64,000 nucleotides of DNA from Diplocloster agilis (GTDB lineage: Bacteria > Bacillota > Clostridia > Lachnospirales > Lachnospiraceae): assembly GCF_019042275.1 (NCBI RefSeq), contig NZ_JAHQCW010000025.1:26491-90490 (forward strand). Direction: 5' to 3'. Position numbers and translations under genes: made by a program. Below, one piece after another: positions 24,809-34,767 of the stretch (the first letter of the stretch is position 1; the number at the start of each line of letters is the position of its first letter). Under the pieces are notes generated by a model. The model was not told where the DNA came from and searched no databases. It was given only the letters and a program-made list of their open reading frames with translations.

Positions 24809-27376
24809 ATGAAATTAATAGAAAAAGTATTTGGTACCCACAGCGACCATGAGCTGAAGCGCATCTATCCGATCGTAGATAAAATCGAAGCTATGAGAGA
24901 TACGATGATGTCCCTGTCCGATGAAGAGCTGCGGGACAAGACCAGAGAGTTCAAGCAGCGTCTGGAAAGCGGCGAGACGCTGGATGATATCCTGCCGGAA
25001 GCATTTGCGACTGTCAGGGAAGCGGCCAGGCGTGTACTGAATATGGAACATTACCGGGTACAGCTGATCGGTGGAATCATCCTTCACCAGGGCCGTATTG
25101 CCGAGATGAAGACCGGTGAAGGTAAGACGCTGGTATCCACGCTGCCGGCCTATCTGAACGCGCTGGATGGAAAAGGCGTGCATATCGTAACCGTCAATGA
25201 TTACCTGGCGCACCGTGACGCGGAGTGGATGGGAAAGGTACATGAGTTCCTGGGCCTGAAGGTTGGCGTTGTGTTAAATTCCATGACCAATGACGAAAGG
25301 CGTGTCGCCTATAATTGCGATATCACCTACGTAACCAATAACGAACTGGGATTTGATTACCTGAGGGATAACATGGTAATCTATAAGGCCCAGCTGGTAC
25401 AGCGGGAGCTGCACTATGCGATCATCGACGAGGTCGACTCCGTTCTGATTGACGAGGCCAGAACCCCGCTGATTATCTCCGGCCAGAGCGGCAAGTCCAC
25501 CAAACTGTATGAAGTGTGCGACATGTTAGCCAGACGTTTAAAACGCGGTGAGGAGAGCAAAGAATTCTCCAAGATGGACGCCATTATGGGAGAGGACATC
25601 GAGGAGACCGGCGATTTTATCGTAAATGAGAAAGATAAGCAGGTAAACCTGACTGCGGAAGGCGTTCGCAGGGTAGAAGAATTTTTCAAAATCGAAAACC
25701 TGGCGGATGCGGAAAATATCGAGATCCAGCACAACATGATTCTGGCGCTGCGGGCCCACTATCTGATGTTCCGGGATCAGGATTACGTGGTCCAGGAAGA
25801 TAAAGTCATCATCGTGGATGAATTTACCGGCCGTCTGATGCCCGGAAGACGTTACTCCGACGGTCTGCACCAGGCGATCGAAGCCAAAGAGCATGTGCAG
25901 GTAAAAAGAGAGAGCAAGACCCTGGCGACGATTACATTCCAGAACTTCTTCAATAAATATACCAAAAAATCCGGTATGACCGGTACCGCGCTGACCGAGG
26001 AAAAAGAATTCCGTGAGATTTACGGAATGGACGTTGTGGAGATTCCCACCAACCGTCCGGTAATCCGTAAGGACAATCAGGACGCGGTATATAAGACGAA
26101 AAAAGAAAAATATAAAGCGGTCATCGACGAGATCGTGGAGTCTCATGCCAAAGGGCAGCCCGTACTGGTCGGCACGATTACCATCGAGACTTCGGAACTC
26201 TTAAGCGGCATGCTGAAGAAAAAAGGAATCCAGCACAATGTGCTGAACGCGAAATTCCATGAGCTGGAGGCCGAGATCGTCGCCCAGGCAGGTGTTCACG
26301 GCGCCGTGACCATCGCGACCAATATGGCCGGCCGTGGTACGGATATTAAGCTTGACGATGCGGCCAGAGAAGCAGGCGGTCTGAAGATCATCGGTACGGA
26401 ACGTCATGAATCCAGACGTATCGATAACCAGCTGCGGGGACGTTCCGGACGTCAGGGAGACCCGGGAGAATCCCGTTTCTATATTTCCCTGGAAGACGAC
26501 CTGATGCGGCTGTTTGGTTCCGAGCGGATGCTGACCATGTTTAATACCCTGGGTGTTCCGGAAGGTGAGCAGATCGAGCACAAGATGCTGTCCAACGCTA
26601 TCGAAACCGCCCAGAAGAAGATTGAGAACAACAACTTTGGAATCCGTAAAAATCTGCTCCAATACGACCAGGTAATGAACGAGCAGAGGGAAATCATCTA
26701 CGAAGAGAGACGCCGGGTGCTGGACGGCGAGAGCATGCGGGATTCCATCTACAAGATGATTACGGATATTACGGAAAGTTGTGTAGATACTGTTATAGGA
26801 GACGACCAGGATCCGGAAGACTGGAATCTGGAAGAATTAAACCTGATGCTGCGCCAGATCATACCGGTAGCGCCGATCACCCCGGAGAAAGTAGCCGGCC
26901 TGAAAAAGAACCAGTTAAAACACAAACTGAAGGAAGAAGGCGTAAAGCTCTACGAGGCCAAGGAAGCGGAGTTCCCGGAAGCAGAGACGCTGCGTGAGCT
27001 GGAGCGTGTGTTCCTCTTAAAGGTAATCGACCGGAAATGGATGGACCACATCGACGATATGGACCAGCTGCGCCAGGGAATCGGACTTCAGGCCTACGGC
27101 CAGAGAGATCCGCTGGTAGAATATAAGATGGCGGGATACGAGATGTTTGACGTGATGACCGCCAGCATCCAGGAAGATACGGTCCGCATTCTGATGCACA
27201 TCCGCGTGGAAGAGAAAGCGGAACGTGAGCAGGTAGCCAAAGTGACCGGAACGAACAAAGACAACAGCTCCGTAAAAGCGCCCAAGCGCCGTGAGTCGGA
27301 GAAAGTCTATCCCAACGATCCCTGCCCCTGCGGTAGCGGAAAGAAATACAAACAATGCTGCGGCCGCCGGGCTTAA
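24809..27376 (+). CDS. secA: Preprotein translocase ATPase SecA
   Basis: The protein has 855 residues, the normal family length. Walker A is MKTGEGKT near residue 103 and Walker B is [14 protein letters not shown] near residue 208. A preprotein cross-linking domain is followed by the second motor half ([21 protein letters not shown]). The C-terminal zinc SecB/ribosome-binding motif is [14 protein letters not shown]. It drives export of unfolded proteins through SecYEG. GGAGCGA precedes the ATG. prfB follows after about 105 bp, the usual Firmicutes arrangement. Confidence 0.98.
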   Translation: MKLIEKVFGTHSDHELKRIYPIVDKIEAMRDTMMSLSDEELRDKTREFKQRLESGETLDDILPEAFATVREAARRVLNMEHYRVQLIGGIILHQGRIAEMKTGEGKTLVSTLPAYLNALDGKGVHIVTVNDYLAHRDAEWMGKVHEFLGLKVGVVLNSMTNDERRVAYNCDITYVTNNELGFDYLRDNMVIYKAQLVQRELHYAIIDEVDSVLIDEARTPLIISGQSGKSTKLYEVCDMLARRLKRGEESKEFSKMDAIMGEDIEETGDFIVNEKDKQVNLTAEGVRRVEEFFKIENLADAENIEIQHNMILALRAHYLMFRDQDYVVQEDKVIIVDEFTGRLMPGRRYSDGLHQAIEAKEHVQVKRESKTLATITFQNFFNKYTKKSGMTGTALTEEKEFREIYGMDVVEIPTNRPVIRKDNQDAVYKTKKEKYKAVIDEIVESHAKGQPVLVGTITIETSELLSGMLKKKGIQHNVLNAKFHELEAEIVAQAGVHGAVTIATNMAGRGTDIKLDDAAREAGGLKIIGTERHESRRIDNQLRGRSGRQGDPGESRFYISLEDDLMRLFGSERMLTMFNTLGVPEGEQIEHKMLSNAIETAQKKIENNNFGIRKNLLQYDQVMNEQREIIYEERRRVLDGESMRDSIYKMITDITESCVDTVIGDDQDPEDWNLEELNLMLRQIIPVAPITPEKVAGLKKNQLKHKLKEEGVKLYEAKEAEFPEAETLRELERVFLLKVIDRKWMDHIDDMDQLRQGIGLQAYGQRDPLVEYKMAGYEMFDVMTASIQEDTVRILMHIRVEEKAEREQVAKVTGTNKDNSSVKAPKRRESEKVYPNDPCPCGSGKKYKQCCGRRA

Positions 27377-27482
27377 AACAAGACAAAACGGTGAAACAGG
27401 CAGCTAACCCATAGGAAGCAGCGAAACCATAGAAAGCAGTTAACCCATACGGCAGGGTAAATACAGGAAAGAAGGTGAAGCA

Positions 27483-28608
27483 ATGGTAGAATTAGATCAA
27501 TTTAAAGTTACACTCGGCTCATACGAGACTCCATTAGCGGAAGTGAGGGATTCACTTTGACTTAGCAGTCAAAGTGAAGAGAATCGAAGAGCTGGAGCGG
27601 GAAATGGAAGCTCCCGGTTTCTGGGATGACACCGACCGTTCCCAGAAGCTGATGAAAGAATTAAAAGGCCTGAAGTCGGACGTAGAGACCTGCCGCCATC
27701 TGGAGCAGACCTATGACGATATTCAGACCATGATCGAGATGGGGTACGAGGAAAATGACGAGTCCCTGATCCCGGAGATCCAGGAGATGCTGGACGATTT
27801 TTGTTCCGAACTGGACCGGATCCGCATCAAGACCCTGCTCTCAGACGAGTTTGACGGATACGACGCGATCGTCACGCTCCATGCCGGAGCGGGCGGCACG
27901 GAATCCTGCGACTGGACCGGCATGCTCTACCGGATGTACTGCCGGTGGGCCGAGTCCAAGGGCTACTCCCTGGAAGTGCTGGACTATCTGGACGGAGACG
28001 AAGCGGGGATTAAATCCGTCACCTTCCAGGTATCGGGAGAAAACGCCTTCGGCTATCTGAAATCCGAGAAGGGAGTCCACCGTCTGGTCCGCATCTCGCC
28101 CTTTAACGCCGCGGGAAAACGGCAGACCTCCTTTGCCTCCTGCGATGTAATGCCCGATATCGAAGAAGATCTGGACGTAGAGATCAACGACGACGACATC
28201 CGGATCGATACCTATCGAAGCAGCGGCGCCGGCGGCCAGCATATTAACAAGACCTCCTCCGCGATCCGAATCACCCACATTCCCACCGGAATCGTGGTAC
28301 AGTGCCAGAACGAGCGTTCCCAGCACAGCAACAAAGACAAAGCCATGCAGATGTTAAAATCAAAACTCTATATGCTGAAAAAGCAGGAGAATGCAGATAA
28401 AATCTCCGACATCCGCGGTGAAATCAAAGAGATCGGATGGGGCAACCAGATCCGCTCTTATGTCATGCAGCCCTACACCATGGTCAAAGACCACCGCACC
28501 GGAGAAGAAACCGGCAACGTAGATAGCGTCATGGACGGAAATCTGGACCCCTTCATCAGCGCTTATCTGAAATGGCAGAGCCTTTCGAATAAAAAGACGG
28601 CGGAGTGA
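27483..28608 (+). CDS. prfB: Peptide chain release factor 2, with programmed +1 frameshift
   Basis: The first 25 codons run from the ATG at 27483 to an in-frame TGA at 27558. The sequence CTT TGA C (27555-27561) is the classic RF2 autoregulatory slip site. A +1 shift continues as DLAVKVKRIEELE and gives a 374-residue protein. It has the RF2 anticodon tripeptide SPF (ISPFNAAGKRQTSF) and the catalytic GGQ (GAGGQHINK). The product releases chains at UAA and UGA. The upstream purine motif (GAGGGA) is weaker and further from the slip site than the usual AGGGGG. The site is embedded in a perfect 11-bp hairpin. The stop is followed five bases later by LIR-1. Confidence 0.96.
27551..27578 (+). promoter_or_regulatory. 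RF2 frameshift site inside a perfect stem-loop
   Basis: TTCACTTTGAC (27551-27561) and GTCAAAGTGAA (27568-27578) are perfect 11-bp inverted repeats with loop TTAGCA. The 5' arm contains the CTTTGAC slip site. The internal purine-rich element AGGG lies at 27546-27549. Confidence 0.75.
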
Positions 28609-28613
28609 GGGCC

Positions 28614-28898
28614 GGAGCGGGCTGTCGTAAGGACCGGCCCGGAGGGCGGCGGCTCAAAAGTAACCGGGGCCATATCGCATCGGCCGTACCTAAGAACGGG
28701 TAACTCCGAAGAGGACGAAACCTCTTATTAGCAGGACCCGGGGCAAACTCGCCAAAGTACGGCTCAAACAGTGCCCCGGGTCCTGCGAGGTTTCGCCCTC
28801 TTCTGCGTAACCCGTTCTAAGATACGGCCTCTAGCGATATGGTCCCGGTTACTTTTGAGCCGCCGCCCTCCGGGCCGGTCCTTACGACAGCCCGCTCC
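28614..28898. repeat. LIR-1: 285-bp long palindromic element, family A
   Basis: The outer arms 28614-28668 and 28844-28898 are a perfect 55-bp inverted repeat, extended by one G-U pair and nine more pairs. Inner stems follow, ending in a 15-bp perfect stem (28731-28745 with 28772-28786) and a 26-nt apical loop (28746-28771, AACTCGCC...CAAACAG). A 6-nt bulge containing TTATTA lies on the left arm only. The element starts 5 bp after the prfB stop and carries no plausible gene. As RNA it would be an extremely stable hairpin, so it probably ends or protects the secA-prfB transcript. It is homologous to LIR-2 in reverse orientation. Confidence 0.9.
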
Positions 28899-29065
28899 TA
28901 CACTACTGCAGTTTGAGATTCAGGTGCTTGTGAGTCAACAGTTGATCTATTCATAATGAAATCTTTCCTTTGTTACATTACGAATTGAAAGCATATAAAG
29001 AATAGAAAAATAGAAAAAACAATAACCCGGTCTGTGGAACATGGAAGCCGGCCTTATGAGTTGCA

Positions 29066-29347
29066 GGGATGAGAGGGAAACGGCGGGGGCCTGGCGGGTG
29101 GACGGAACCCCTTGCGGGGCGATATCGCTTGAGGCCGGACCTTAGAACGGGTTACGCAGATGGAGGGAGAACCTCGCAGGGCCCGGGACACTGTCCGAGC
29201 CGTTTTTTGGCGAGTTTGTCCCGGGCCCTGCCAATAAGAGGTTCTCCCTCCATCGGAGTTACCCGTTCTTAGGTCCGGCCGAAGCGAATATCGCCCCGCA
29301 AGGGGTTCCGTCCACCCGCCAGGCCCCCGCCGTTTCCCTCTCATCCC
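29066..29347. repeat. LIR-2: 282-bp long palindromic element, family A, inverted copy
   Basis: The outer arms 29066-29125 and 29288-29347 form a perfect 60-bp stem of sequence unlike that of LIR-1. The core is shared: the 20-mer at 28689-28708 of LIR-1 recurs exactly, reverse-complemented, at 29254-29273. The 26-nt loop (29191-29216) is the reverse complement of the LIR-1 loop apart from a few bases, and the TTATTG bulge now lies on the right arm. The apical 15-bp stem (29176-29190 with 29217-29231) differs from that of LIR-1 at two positions, each compensated on the opposite arm. It ends 32 bp before the -35 of the next operon. Confidence 0.9.
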
Positions 29348-29378
29348 GGCCCTCATTCCGGCCCTCCCCAAAAAAAGG

Positions 29379-29407
29379 TTGCATGAAGCCAATAAGTATG
29401 ATAATAT
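29379..29407 (+). promoter_or_regulatory. Promoter of the ACT protein-hom operon
   Basis: TTGCAT (29379-29384), a 17-bp spacer and TAATAT (29402-29407), 52 bp before the ATG. Confidence 0.55.
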
Positions 29408-29458
29408 CTTTGTTGGCAGAACAAATGTATTTCCTACGCATACACGAAAGGTGATCAT

Positions 29459-29902
29459 ATGGCTGAAGAAAGTAAATATTATCTGGTGAAACGAAAGGCA
29501 GTGCCGGAGGTGCTGTTGAAAGTGATCGAGGCAAAGCGTCTGCTGGAGTCGGGAAAGGTCGAAACCGTACAGGAGGCAACGGAAATGTTGGGGATCAGCA
29601 GGAGTTCTTTCTATAAGTACAAGGACGATATATTTCCGTTTCATGATAATGTCCGGGGAAAGACGATTACTTTTGTGATGCAGATGGACGATGAACCGGG
29701 GTTACTGTCTGAGGTGCTGAAGACCGTTGCGGATTTTCATGCAAATATTCTGACTATCCATCAGAGTATTCCGGTTAACGGCATCGCGTCGCTGACCCTC
29801 AGCGTGGATATTTTACCGACAACCGGGGATGTGACGGAAATGCTGGATACGATTGAGCGCAACAATGGAATTCATTATATTAAAATATTAGCTAGGGAGT
29901 GA
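29459..29902 (+). CDS. ACT domain-containing protein (UPF0735/PheB family)
   Basis: The protein has 147 residues. The N-terminal half contains a helix-turn-helix-like segment (TVQEATEMLGISRSSFYKYK near residue 40). The C-terminal half is an ACT domain (TFVMQMDDEPGLLSEVLKTV, then ANILTIHQS). The full-length pattern fits the UPF0735 family found beside homoserine dehydrogenase or chorismate-pathway genes. ACT domains bind amino acids, so it may sense a product of the aspartate family. It is separated by only 4 bp from hom and is clearly cotranscribed. Confidence 0.9.
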   Translation: MAEESKYYLVKRKAVPEVLLKVIEAKRLLESGKVETVQEATEMLGISRSSFYKYKDDIFPFHDNVRGKTITFVMQMDDEPGLLSEVLKTVADFHANILTIHQSIPVNGIASLTLSVDILPTTGDVTEMLDTIERNNGIHYIKILARE

Positions 29903-29906
29903 CGAG

Positions 29907-31130
29907 ATGATTAAAATCGCGGTATTGGGATACGGAACGGTAGGGTCCGGAGTTGTGGAAGTATTAGATACAAATCAGAGCAGCATCGATCAGAAGGCCG
30001 GCCAGGAGATCCGGGTGAAGTATGTTCTGGATCTGAGGGATTTCCCGGGAGATCCGGTGGAACCGGTTTTGGTGCATGATTTTGAGACGATTGTAAATGA
30101 TCCGGAGGTTAAAATCGTCGTGGAGGCAATGGGCGGTGTGGAACCGGCTTATACATTCTCCAAACGCTGCCTTCTGGCGGGAAAAAGCGTTTGCACCTCC
30201 AACAAGGAGCTGGTTGCGAAGCACGGAGCCGAGCTGCTGGCGATTGCCAAGGAAAAGAATATCAACTATCTGTTTGAAGCCAGCGTAGGCGGCGGAATAC
30301 CAATTATCCGGCCTTTAAATTCATCTCTGACAGCGGATGAATTCGACGAGATTACCGGTATACTGAACGGTACGACGAATTATATCATGACCAAGATGTC
30401 GGAAGAGGGACTGGAATTTGATACGGTTTTGAAGGAAGCGCAGGACCGCGGTTACGCGGAGCGCAATCCTGAGGCGGATGTGGAAGGCTATGATGCCTGC
30501 CGGAAAATTGCGATTTTAACATCGCTGGCCGCGGGACAGCAGGTGGATTATCAGGATATCTATACGGAAGGAATCACGAAGATCACGGTACATGACATCG
30601 CCTATGCGAAGCAGATGGGAATGGCCATTAAGCTTCTGGCGACCAGCCGGAAGGAGAATGGGCGGTTTTATTCGATGGTTGCCCCTTTTCTGTTAAATGA
30701 AGATCATCCGCTCTACAGCGTGAGCGGCGTATTTAACGCTATTTTCCTGCACGGGAATGTGTTAGGAGACGTGATGTTCTATGGCAGCGGAGCCGGCAAA
30801 CTGCCGACCGCCAGCGCAGTGGTTTCGGATGTGATCGACGCGGCGAAGCACCAGAACCGGAACATCATGGTATCCTGGAGCAGCCAGAAGCTGGAGCTGG
30901 GTGACATCGCGGAATCCAGAAGTAAGTTCTTTGTGCGGATTTCCGGAAACGCGGACACGGATTTGGGGAAAATAAAAGAAGTGTTCGGGGATGTGAAGCT
31001 TGTACAGGTTCCCGAATACAAGGATGAGTTCGGATTCGTCACAGGGCTGATGAGCGAGGCGGATTATGAGGAAAAAGCGGCGAAAGTGCCTGGCATATTG
31101 AAAAGAATCCGTGTGGAAGAGCGTATTTAA
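29907..31130 (+). CDS. hom: Homoserine dehydrogenase
   Basis: The protein has 407 residues. The N-terminal NAD(P)-binding motif is VLGYGTVGSGVVEVL, the catalytic region is EASVGGGIPIIRPL with GILNGTTNYI, and a C-terminal ACT domain (about 325-400) allows threonine feedback. It reduces aspartate semialdehyde to homoserine, the branch point to threonine and methionine. It lies in a run with the ACT protein, a homoserine kinase candidate and lysC, so three steps of the pathway are encoded together. Confidence 0.96.
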   Translation: MIKIAVLGYGTVGSGVVEVLDTNQSSIDQKAGQEIRVKYVLDLRDFPGDPVEPVLVHDFETIVNDPEVKIVVEAMGGVEPAYTFSKRCLLAGKSVCTSNKELVAKHGAELLAIAKEKNINYLFEASVGGGIPIIRPLNSSLTADEFDEITGILNGTTNYIMTKMSEEGLEFDTVLKEAQDRGYAERNPEADVEGYDACRKIAILTSLAAGQQVDYQDIYTEGITKITVHDIAYAKQMGMAIKLLATSRKENGRFYSMVAPFLLNEDHPLYSVSGVFNAIFLHGNVLGDVMFYGSGAGKLPTASAVVSDVIDAAKHQNRNIMVSWSSQKLELGDIAESRSKFFVRISGNADTDLGKIKEVFGDVKLVQVPEYKDEFGFVTGLMSEADYEEKAAKVPGILKRIRVEERI

Positions 31131-31176
31131 ACACTAATTTTAATGAGACGCAAAAAATGCGGCACTGGAGGATAGT

Positions 31177-32382
31177 ATGAAGTATGTTGTAGTGTTGGGG
31201 GACGGTATGGCAGACCGTCCCATAGAGGAACTGGGAGGCATGACGCCTCTGGAATATGCGAAGACGCCGGTAATGGATGCGCTTGCGGCTGTTTCTGAGA
31301 TCGGCCTGGTGCAGACCATACCGGAGGGGATGAAGCCCGGAAGCGACACGGCCAATCTGGCGGTACTGGGCTATAATCCCAGAGATTACTATACCGGCCG
31401 TTCCCCGCTGGAAGCGCTGAGTATCGGAGTGGACATGAAACCCACCGACATCGCCATGCGCTGTAATATCGTCACCCTGACGGAGGATGACGCGCCTTAT
31501 GAGGACAAAGTGATTCTGGATCACAGCTCAGGAGAGATCAGCACCCAGGAAGCGGCGCAGCTTCTGGAAGCGGTGCGGGCGGAACTGGAGACCGCTATGT
31601 ATAAGTTTTACGTGGGAACCAGCTACCGGCATCTGCTGATCTGGGACCGGGGACAGGTGATCGATCTGGCGCAGCCCCATGATGTGCTGGGGCAGAAGAT
31701 CGGGAAATATCTTCCGACGGATCCGGTTCTGAAAGATATGATGAAGAGAAGCTACGACATACTGGTCAATCATCCGGTAAATCAGGCGCGAAAGGAAAAG
31801 GGCTTGAACCCAGCCAATTCCCTGTGGTTCTGGGGAGCCGGAACCCGGCCGGCCCTGTCCTCCTTTGAAGAGAAAAATCATAAAAAAGGAGCCATGATTT
31901 CCGCGGTAGACCTGCTGAAAGGGATCGCTGTAGGCGCCGGCATGAAAAATATTATCGTGGAAGGCGCGGACGGCACATTACATACCAACTACGAAGGCAA
32001 AGCCCAGGCGGCGGCCGATGTGCTTTTAAAAGAGGGTTACGATTTTGTCTACGTTCATGTGGAGGCTCCCGATGAGATGGGGCACCAGGGAAGTGTGGAG
32101 CGTAAAGTGCAGTCCATCGAATACCTGGACGGCCGCGTCATAGGACCGTTAAAGGAGAAGCTAAGCGCGTCCGGAGAGCCCTATCGCATGCTGATTATGC
32201 CGGACCACCCCACCCCGATCTGTGTCAGGACGCACACATCGGATCCGGTTCCCTACCTGCTGTATGACAGCGGCGCTCCCGGCTCCTATAGCTGGAAATA
32301 CAATGAGCGGGAAGCCAAGATGAGCGGGAATCGTGTGGACAAAGGCTATCAGATGATAGATTATCTGTTTTCCGGACAGTAG
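31177..32382 (+). CDS. ApgM-like proposed homoserine kinase
   Basis: The protein has 401 residues of the archaeal-type cofactor-independent phosphoglycerate mutase fold. It has the metal-site start VVLGDGMADRP, the phospho-accepting Ser region PGSDTANLAVLGYNP and the later metal motifs HVEAPDEMGHQG and MPDHPTP. A subset of this family found beside hom and lysC has been described as an alternative homoserine kinase (TIGR02535 type). Its position between hom and lysC favours that role over glycolysis. Automatic annotation as phosphoglycerate mutase is likely. GGAGGATAGT precedes the ATG. Confidence 0.82.
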   Translation: MKYVVVLGDGMADRPIEELGGMTPLEYAKTPVMDALAAVSEIGLVQTIPEGMKPGSDTANLAVLGYNPRDYYTGRSPLEALSIGVDMKPTDIAMRCNIVTLTEDDAPYEDKVILDHSSGEISTQEAAQLLEAVRAELETAMYKFYVGTSYRHLLIWDRGQVIDLAQPHDVLGQKIGKYLPTDPVLKDMMKRSYDILVNHPVNQARKEKGLNPANSLWFWGAGTRPALSSFEEKNHKKGAMISAVDLLKGIAVGAGMKNIIVEGADGTLHTNYEGKAQAAADVLLKEGYDFVYVHVEAPDEMGHQGSVERKVQSIEYLDGRVIGPLKEKLSASGEPYRMLIMPDHPTPICVRTHTSDPVPYLLYDSGAPGSYSWKYNEREAKMSGNRVDKGYQMIDYLFSGQ

Positions 32383-32419
32383 AATATACGCCGTGAATCG
32401 TGCGGCATAGGAGGTAAAT

Positions 32420-33628
32420 ATGCTGATTGTTAAGAAATTTGGCGGCTCATCAGTGGCTGATAAAGAGAGAATCATGAACGTGGCGAAACGATGCATTGAG
32501 GATTATAAACGCGGTCACGATATTGTGGTGGTGCTCTCTGCTATGGGAAAAACCACGGACCAGTTGCTGGCGAAAGCTTATGACATCAACCCCCTTGCAT
32601 CTAAGCGGGAATTGGATATGCTGCTGACTACCGGTGAGCAGACCAGTGTGGCGCTGATGGCTATGGCTATGGACTATCTGGGAGTACCTGCCGTCTCCCT
32701 AAATGCATTCCAGGTAGCCATGCACACGACGTCCAAATACGGGAATTCAAGATTGAAAAGAATCGACTCCGAGCGGATCCGGCACGAGCTGGACAGCAGA
32801 AAAATCGTTATCATCACCGGCTTTCAGGGAGTCAATAAATATGATGATTTAACGACGCTGGGCCGGGGAGGCTCCGATACCACGGCGGTAGCCCTGGCGG
32901 CTGCGCTTCGTGCGGACGCCTGCGAGATCTATACAGACGTGGAAGGCGTCTACACCGCTGATCCAAGAGTTGTGCCCAATGCCAGGAAATTAAAGGAAAT
33001 CACCTACGATGAAATGCTGGAGATGGCTACGCTGGGAGCAAAAGTGCTCCACAACCGCTCTGTGGAAATGGCAAAGAAGTATGGAGTGCCGTTAGTCGTG
33101 CGTTCAAGTTTAAATACCGCTGAAGGAACAGTTGTGAAGGAGGAAGTTAAAGTGGAAGGAATGTTATTAAGCGGAGTCGCCGCTGATAAAAATACGGCCA
33201 GAATATCCGTGATCGGATTAAAAGACGAACCGGGCATCGCGTTCAAATTGTTCAATGTGCTGGCGCGTAAAAACATTAATGTAGATATTATCCTGCAGTC
33301 TGTCGGCCGGGACGGGACCAAGGATATCTCCTTCACCGTGGACCGTACGGATTTAAGGGAAGCGCTGGATACTCTGGAAGAGAACAAGAGCAGGATCACC
33401 GCCCAAAAGATTACGTTTGAAGATAATGTGGCGAAGGTATCTGTGATCGGAGCCGGCATGATGTCGAATCCGGGTGTGGCTGCCAAGATGTTCGAAGCCC
33501 TGTACAACGCGGGGGTTAATATTAAGATGATATCAACCTCAGAGATCAGGGTAACGGTTCTCATCAATGAGAGTGAAGCAGAAAAAGCCATGGTGGCCGT
33601 GCATGATTATTTTGGACTGGAAGATTAA
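32420..33628 (+). CDS. lysC: Aspartate kinase
   Basis: The protein has 402 residues, the single-chain class II length. The kinase domain starts IVKKFGGSSVADKERI and contains TTLGRGGSDTTAVALAA and EIYTDVEGVYTADPR. Two ACT domains (about 265-330 and 340-402) bind lysine and/or threonine for feedback inhibition. It catalyses the first step from aspartate to Lys, Thr and Met. An internal Met near residue 240 (VEGMLLSG) is where many homologs start a separate regulatory chain; whether that happens here is unknown. The truncated element LIR-3 follows. Confidence 0.95.
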   Translation: MLIVKKFGGSSVADKERIMNVAKRCIEDYKRGHDIVVVLSAMGKTTDQLLAKAYDINPLASKRELDMLLTTGEQTSVALMAMAMDYLGVPAVSLNAFQVAMHTTSKYGNSRLKRIDSERIRHELDSRKIVIITGFQGVNKYDDLTTLGRGGSDTTAVALAAALRADACEIYTDVEGVYTADPRVVPNARKLKEITYDEMLEMATLGAKVLHNRSVEMAKKYGVPLVVRSSLNTAEGTVVKEEVKVEGMLLSGVAADKNTARISVIGLKDEPGIAFKLFNVLARKNINVDIILQSVGRDGTKDISFTVDRTDLREALDTLEENKSRITAQKITFEDNVAKVSVIGAGMMSNPGVAAKMFEALYNAGVNIKMISTSEIRVTVLINESEAEKAMVAVHDYFGLED

Positions 33629-33665
33629 AGAATGAAAAAAGACCGGACAGACGCTGCACAGATCC

Positions 33666-33922
33666 AGTGTTCTTCCTCGGGATTGGGTATGCCCGCTGAT
33701 TAAGGGCCGGGGAGTGTGGCGGTGTACCGGGATGCTCCCGGCAGCCGGATTCTTTTGTGTCTCCCCGTGAGCGCGGAGGGCTTGCGCTAAGGGGAATCGA
33801 AAAGCCGGGTTCAGGAACCGAGCCTATTCACCAGGAACACGTGATGTGTTCCCGGTTCAGAGGCTCTTGCCCGTCGGACGTGAAGTCCGCCGGGCATCCT
33901 GAACCCGGCTTTCTGATTCCCC
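33666..33922. repeat. LIR-3: truncated long palindromic element, family B
   Basis: The 82-nt junction core (33816-33897) is identical to that of LIR-4 except for one base. It is enclosed by a 25-bp inner stem (33791-33815 with 33898-33922, two mismatched positions). The region 33666-33790 is homologous to the left outer arm and internal loop of LIR-4 (CTCCCGG, TTCTTTTGT, GAGCGCGGAGGGCT), but the matching right outer arm is absent. The stop codon of the convergent gene begins 3 bp after the inner stem. It looks like a copy that has lost one arm. Confidence 0.82.
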
Positions 33923-33924
33923 GA

Positions 33925-34710
33925 TCAATACATATATTGCTGTGGTTCCGGCTGGACATCTATAACCGGCTCAGCAGGACGGTCTAGTTCACCGGTAATA
34001 TCCAGGTAGAAATACACCTGGGTGGCGGATAAGTAAGCGCTGACCCAGAGCATGCCGATCCCAAAGGACAGCGCGCCTAAAAGCATCCAGCCGATGAAAC
34101 TTAAATTAATATAGAAAAACCGTCCTTTATTCCCCCGCATAAGCTGGGCGCTTTCTTTCATAGACTGAATCACACCCTTTGTCGGATCATCCAGCAGGAT
34201 ATAATAGGGCTGGGAGAACATCAGCATCAGGATATAATCGAACACTACGCCGGCGATCAGCAGCACAATGGCTATAAATGCCATTAGAAGTTCAGAACCG
34301 GTCCGTGTGAAAATCCCGACAAACAAGACCACGTAACCGGGAACCAGGCACAGGAAAGTTATTAAAAAAAGAAGCAAAGAGACCAGAATAAATTTGTCCG
34401 GGTGGTGCTTAAAGGCAAACATCAGATTACCGATATCCGCTTTGCGGCCCCGGCACAGATTCATATAATAATAGGTGAGCCCGGCGCTGAAAACAGAAAT
34501 CAACAGCGACAGAATGATCACCAGAACAAAATACAGGATATATGGGGCGGGGGACATCGGGTAGCGGTAAATGCCGGTGGCAAATTCGCAGAGGAACATC
34601 ACTGCGGAGGAGATTACGCTTACGATGATAGACAGAGCGATACACATTCCGTAGTTACCAAGCAGCCTGTCTTTTGCCATTTGTTTCAATTGGGCGGAAG
34701 TTCGTTTCAT
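33925..34710 (-). CDS. DUF975 family integral membrane protein
   Basis: The protein has 261 residues and about five or six hydrophobic segments. It starts MKRTSAQLKQMAKDRLLGNY and has RGRKADIGNLMFAFKH near residue 85 and the TKGVIQSMKESAQLMRGNKG loop near residue 180; both are hallmarks of DUF975. The ATG at 34710 is preferred over the GTG at 34722, which is too close to the GGAG site. It has no known biochemical role. It lies 57 bp after a DUF4190-type membrane protein on the same strand, so the two probably form a small operon. Its 3' end abuts LIR-3. Confidence 0.85.
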   Translation of the reverse strand: MKRTSAQLKQMAKDRLLGNYGMCIALSIIVSVISSAVMFLCEFATGIYRYPMSPAPYILYFVLVIILSLLISVFSAGLTYYYMNLCRGRKADIGNLMFAFKHHPDKFILVSLLLFLITFLCLVPGYVVLFVGIFTRTGSELLMAFIAIVLLIAGVVFDYILMLMFSQPYYILLDDPTKGVIQSMKESAQLMRGNKGRFFYINLSFIGWMLLGALSFGIGMLWVSAYLSATQVYFYLDITGELDRPAEPVIDVQPEPQQYMY

Positions 34711-34767
34711 AATGATATACACTCCAATTTCTATAAGATTTCATAAATATGGTCCGGTGCGGCAGGT

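Noticed and set aside
28771..29272. Open frames inside LIR-1 and LIR-2
   Set aside because: They read across palindrome arms and give repetitive Arg/Pro-rich peptides without start sites or family resemblance; the palindrome structure explains the open frame.
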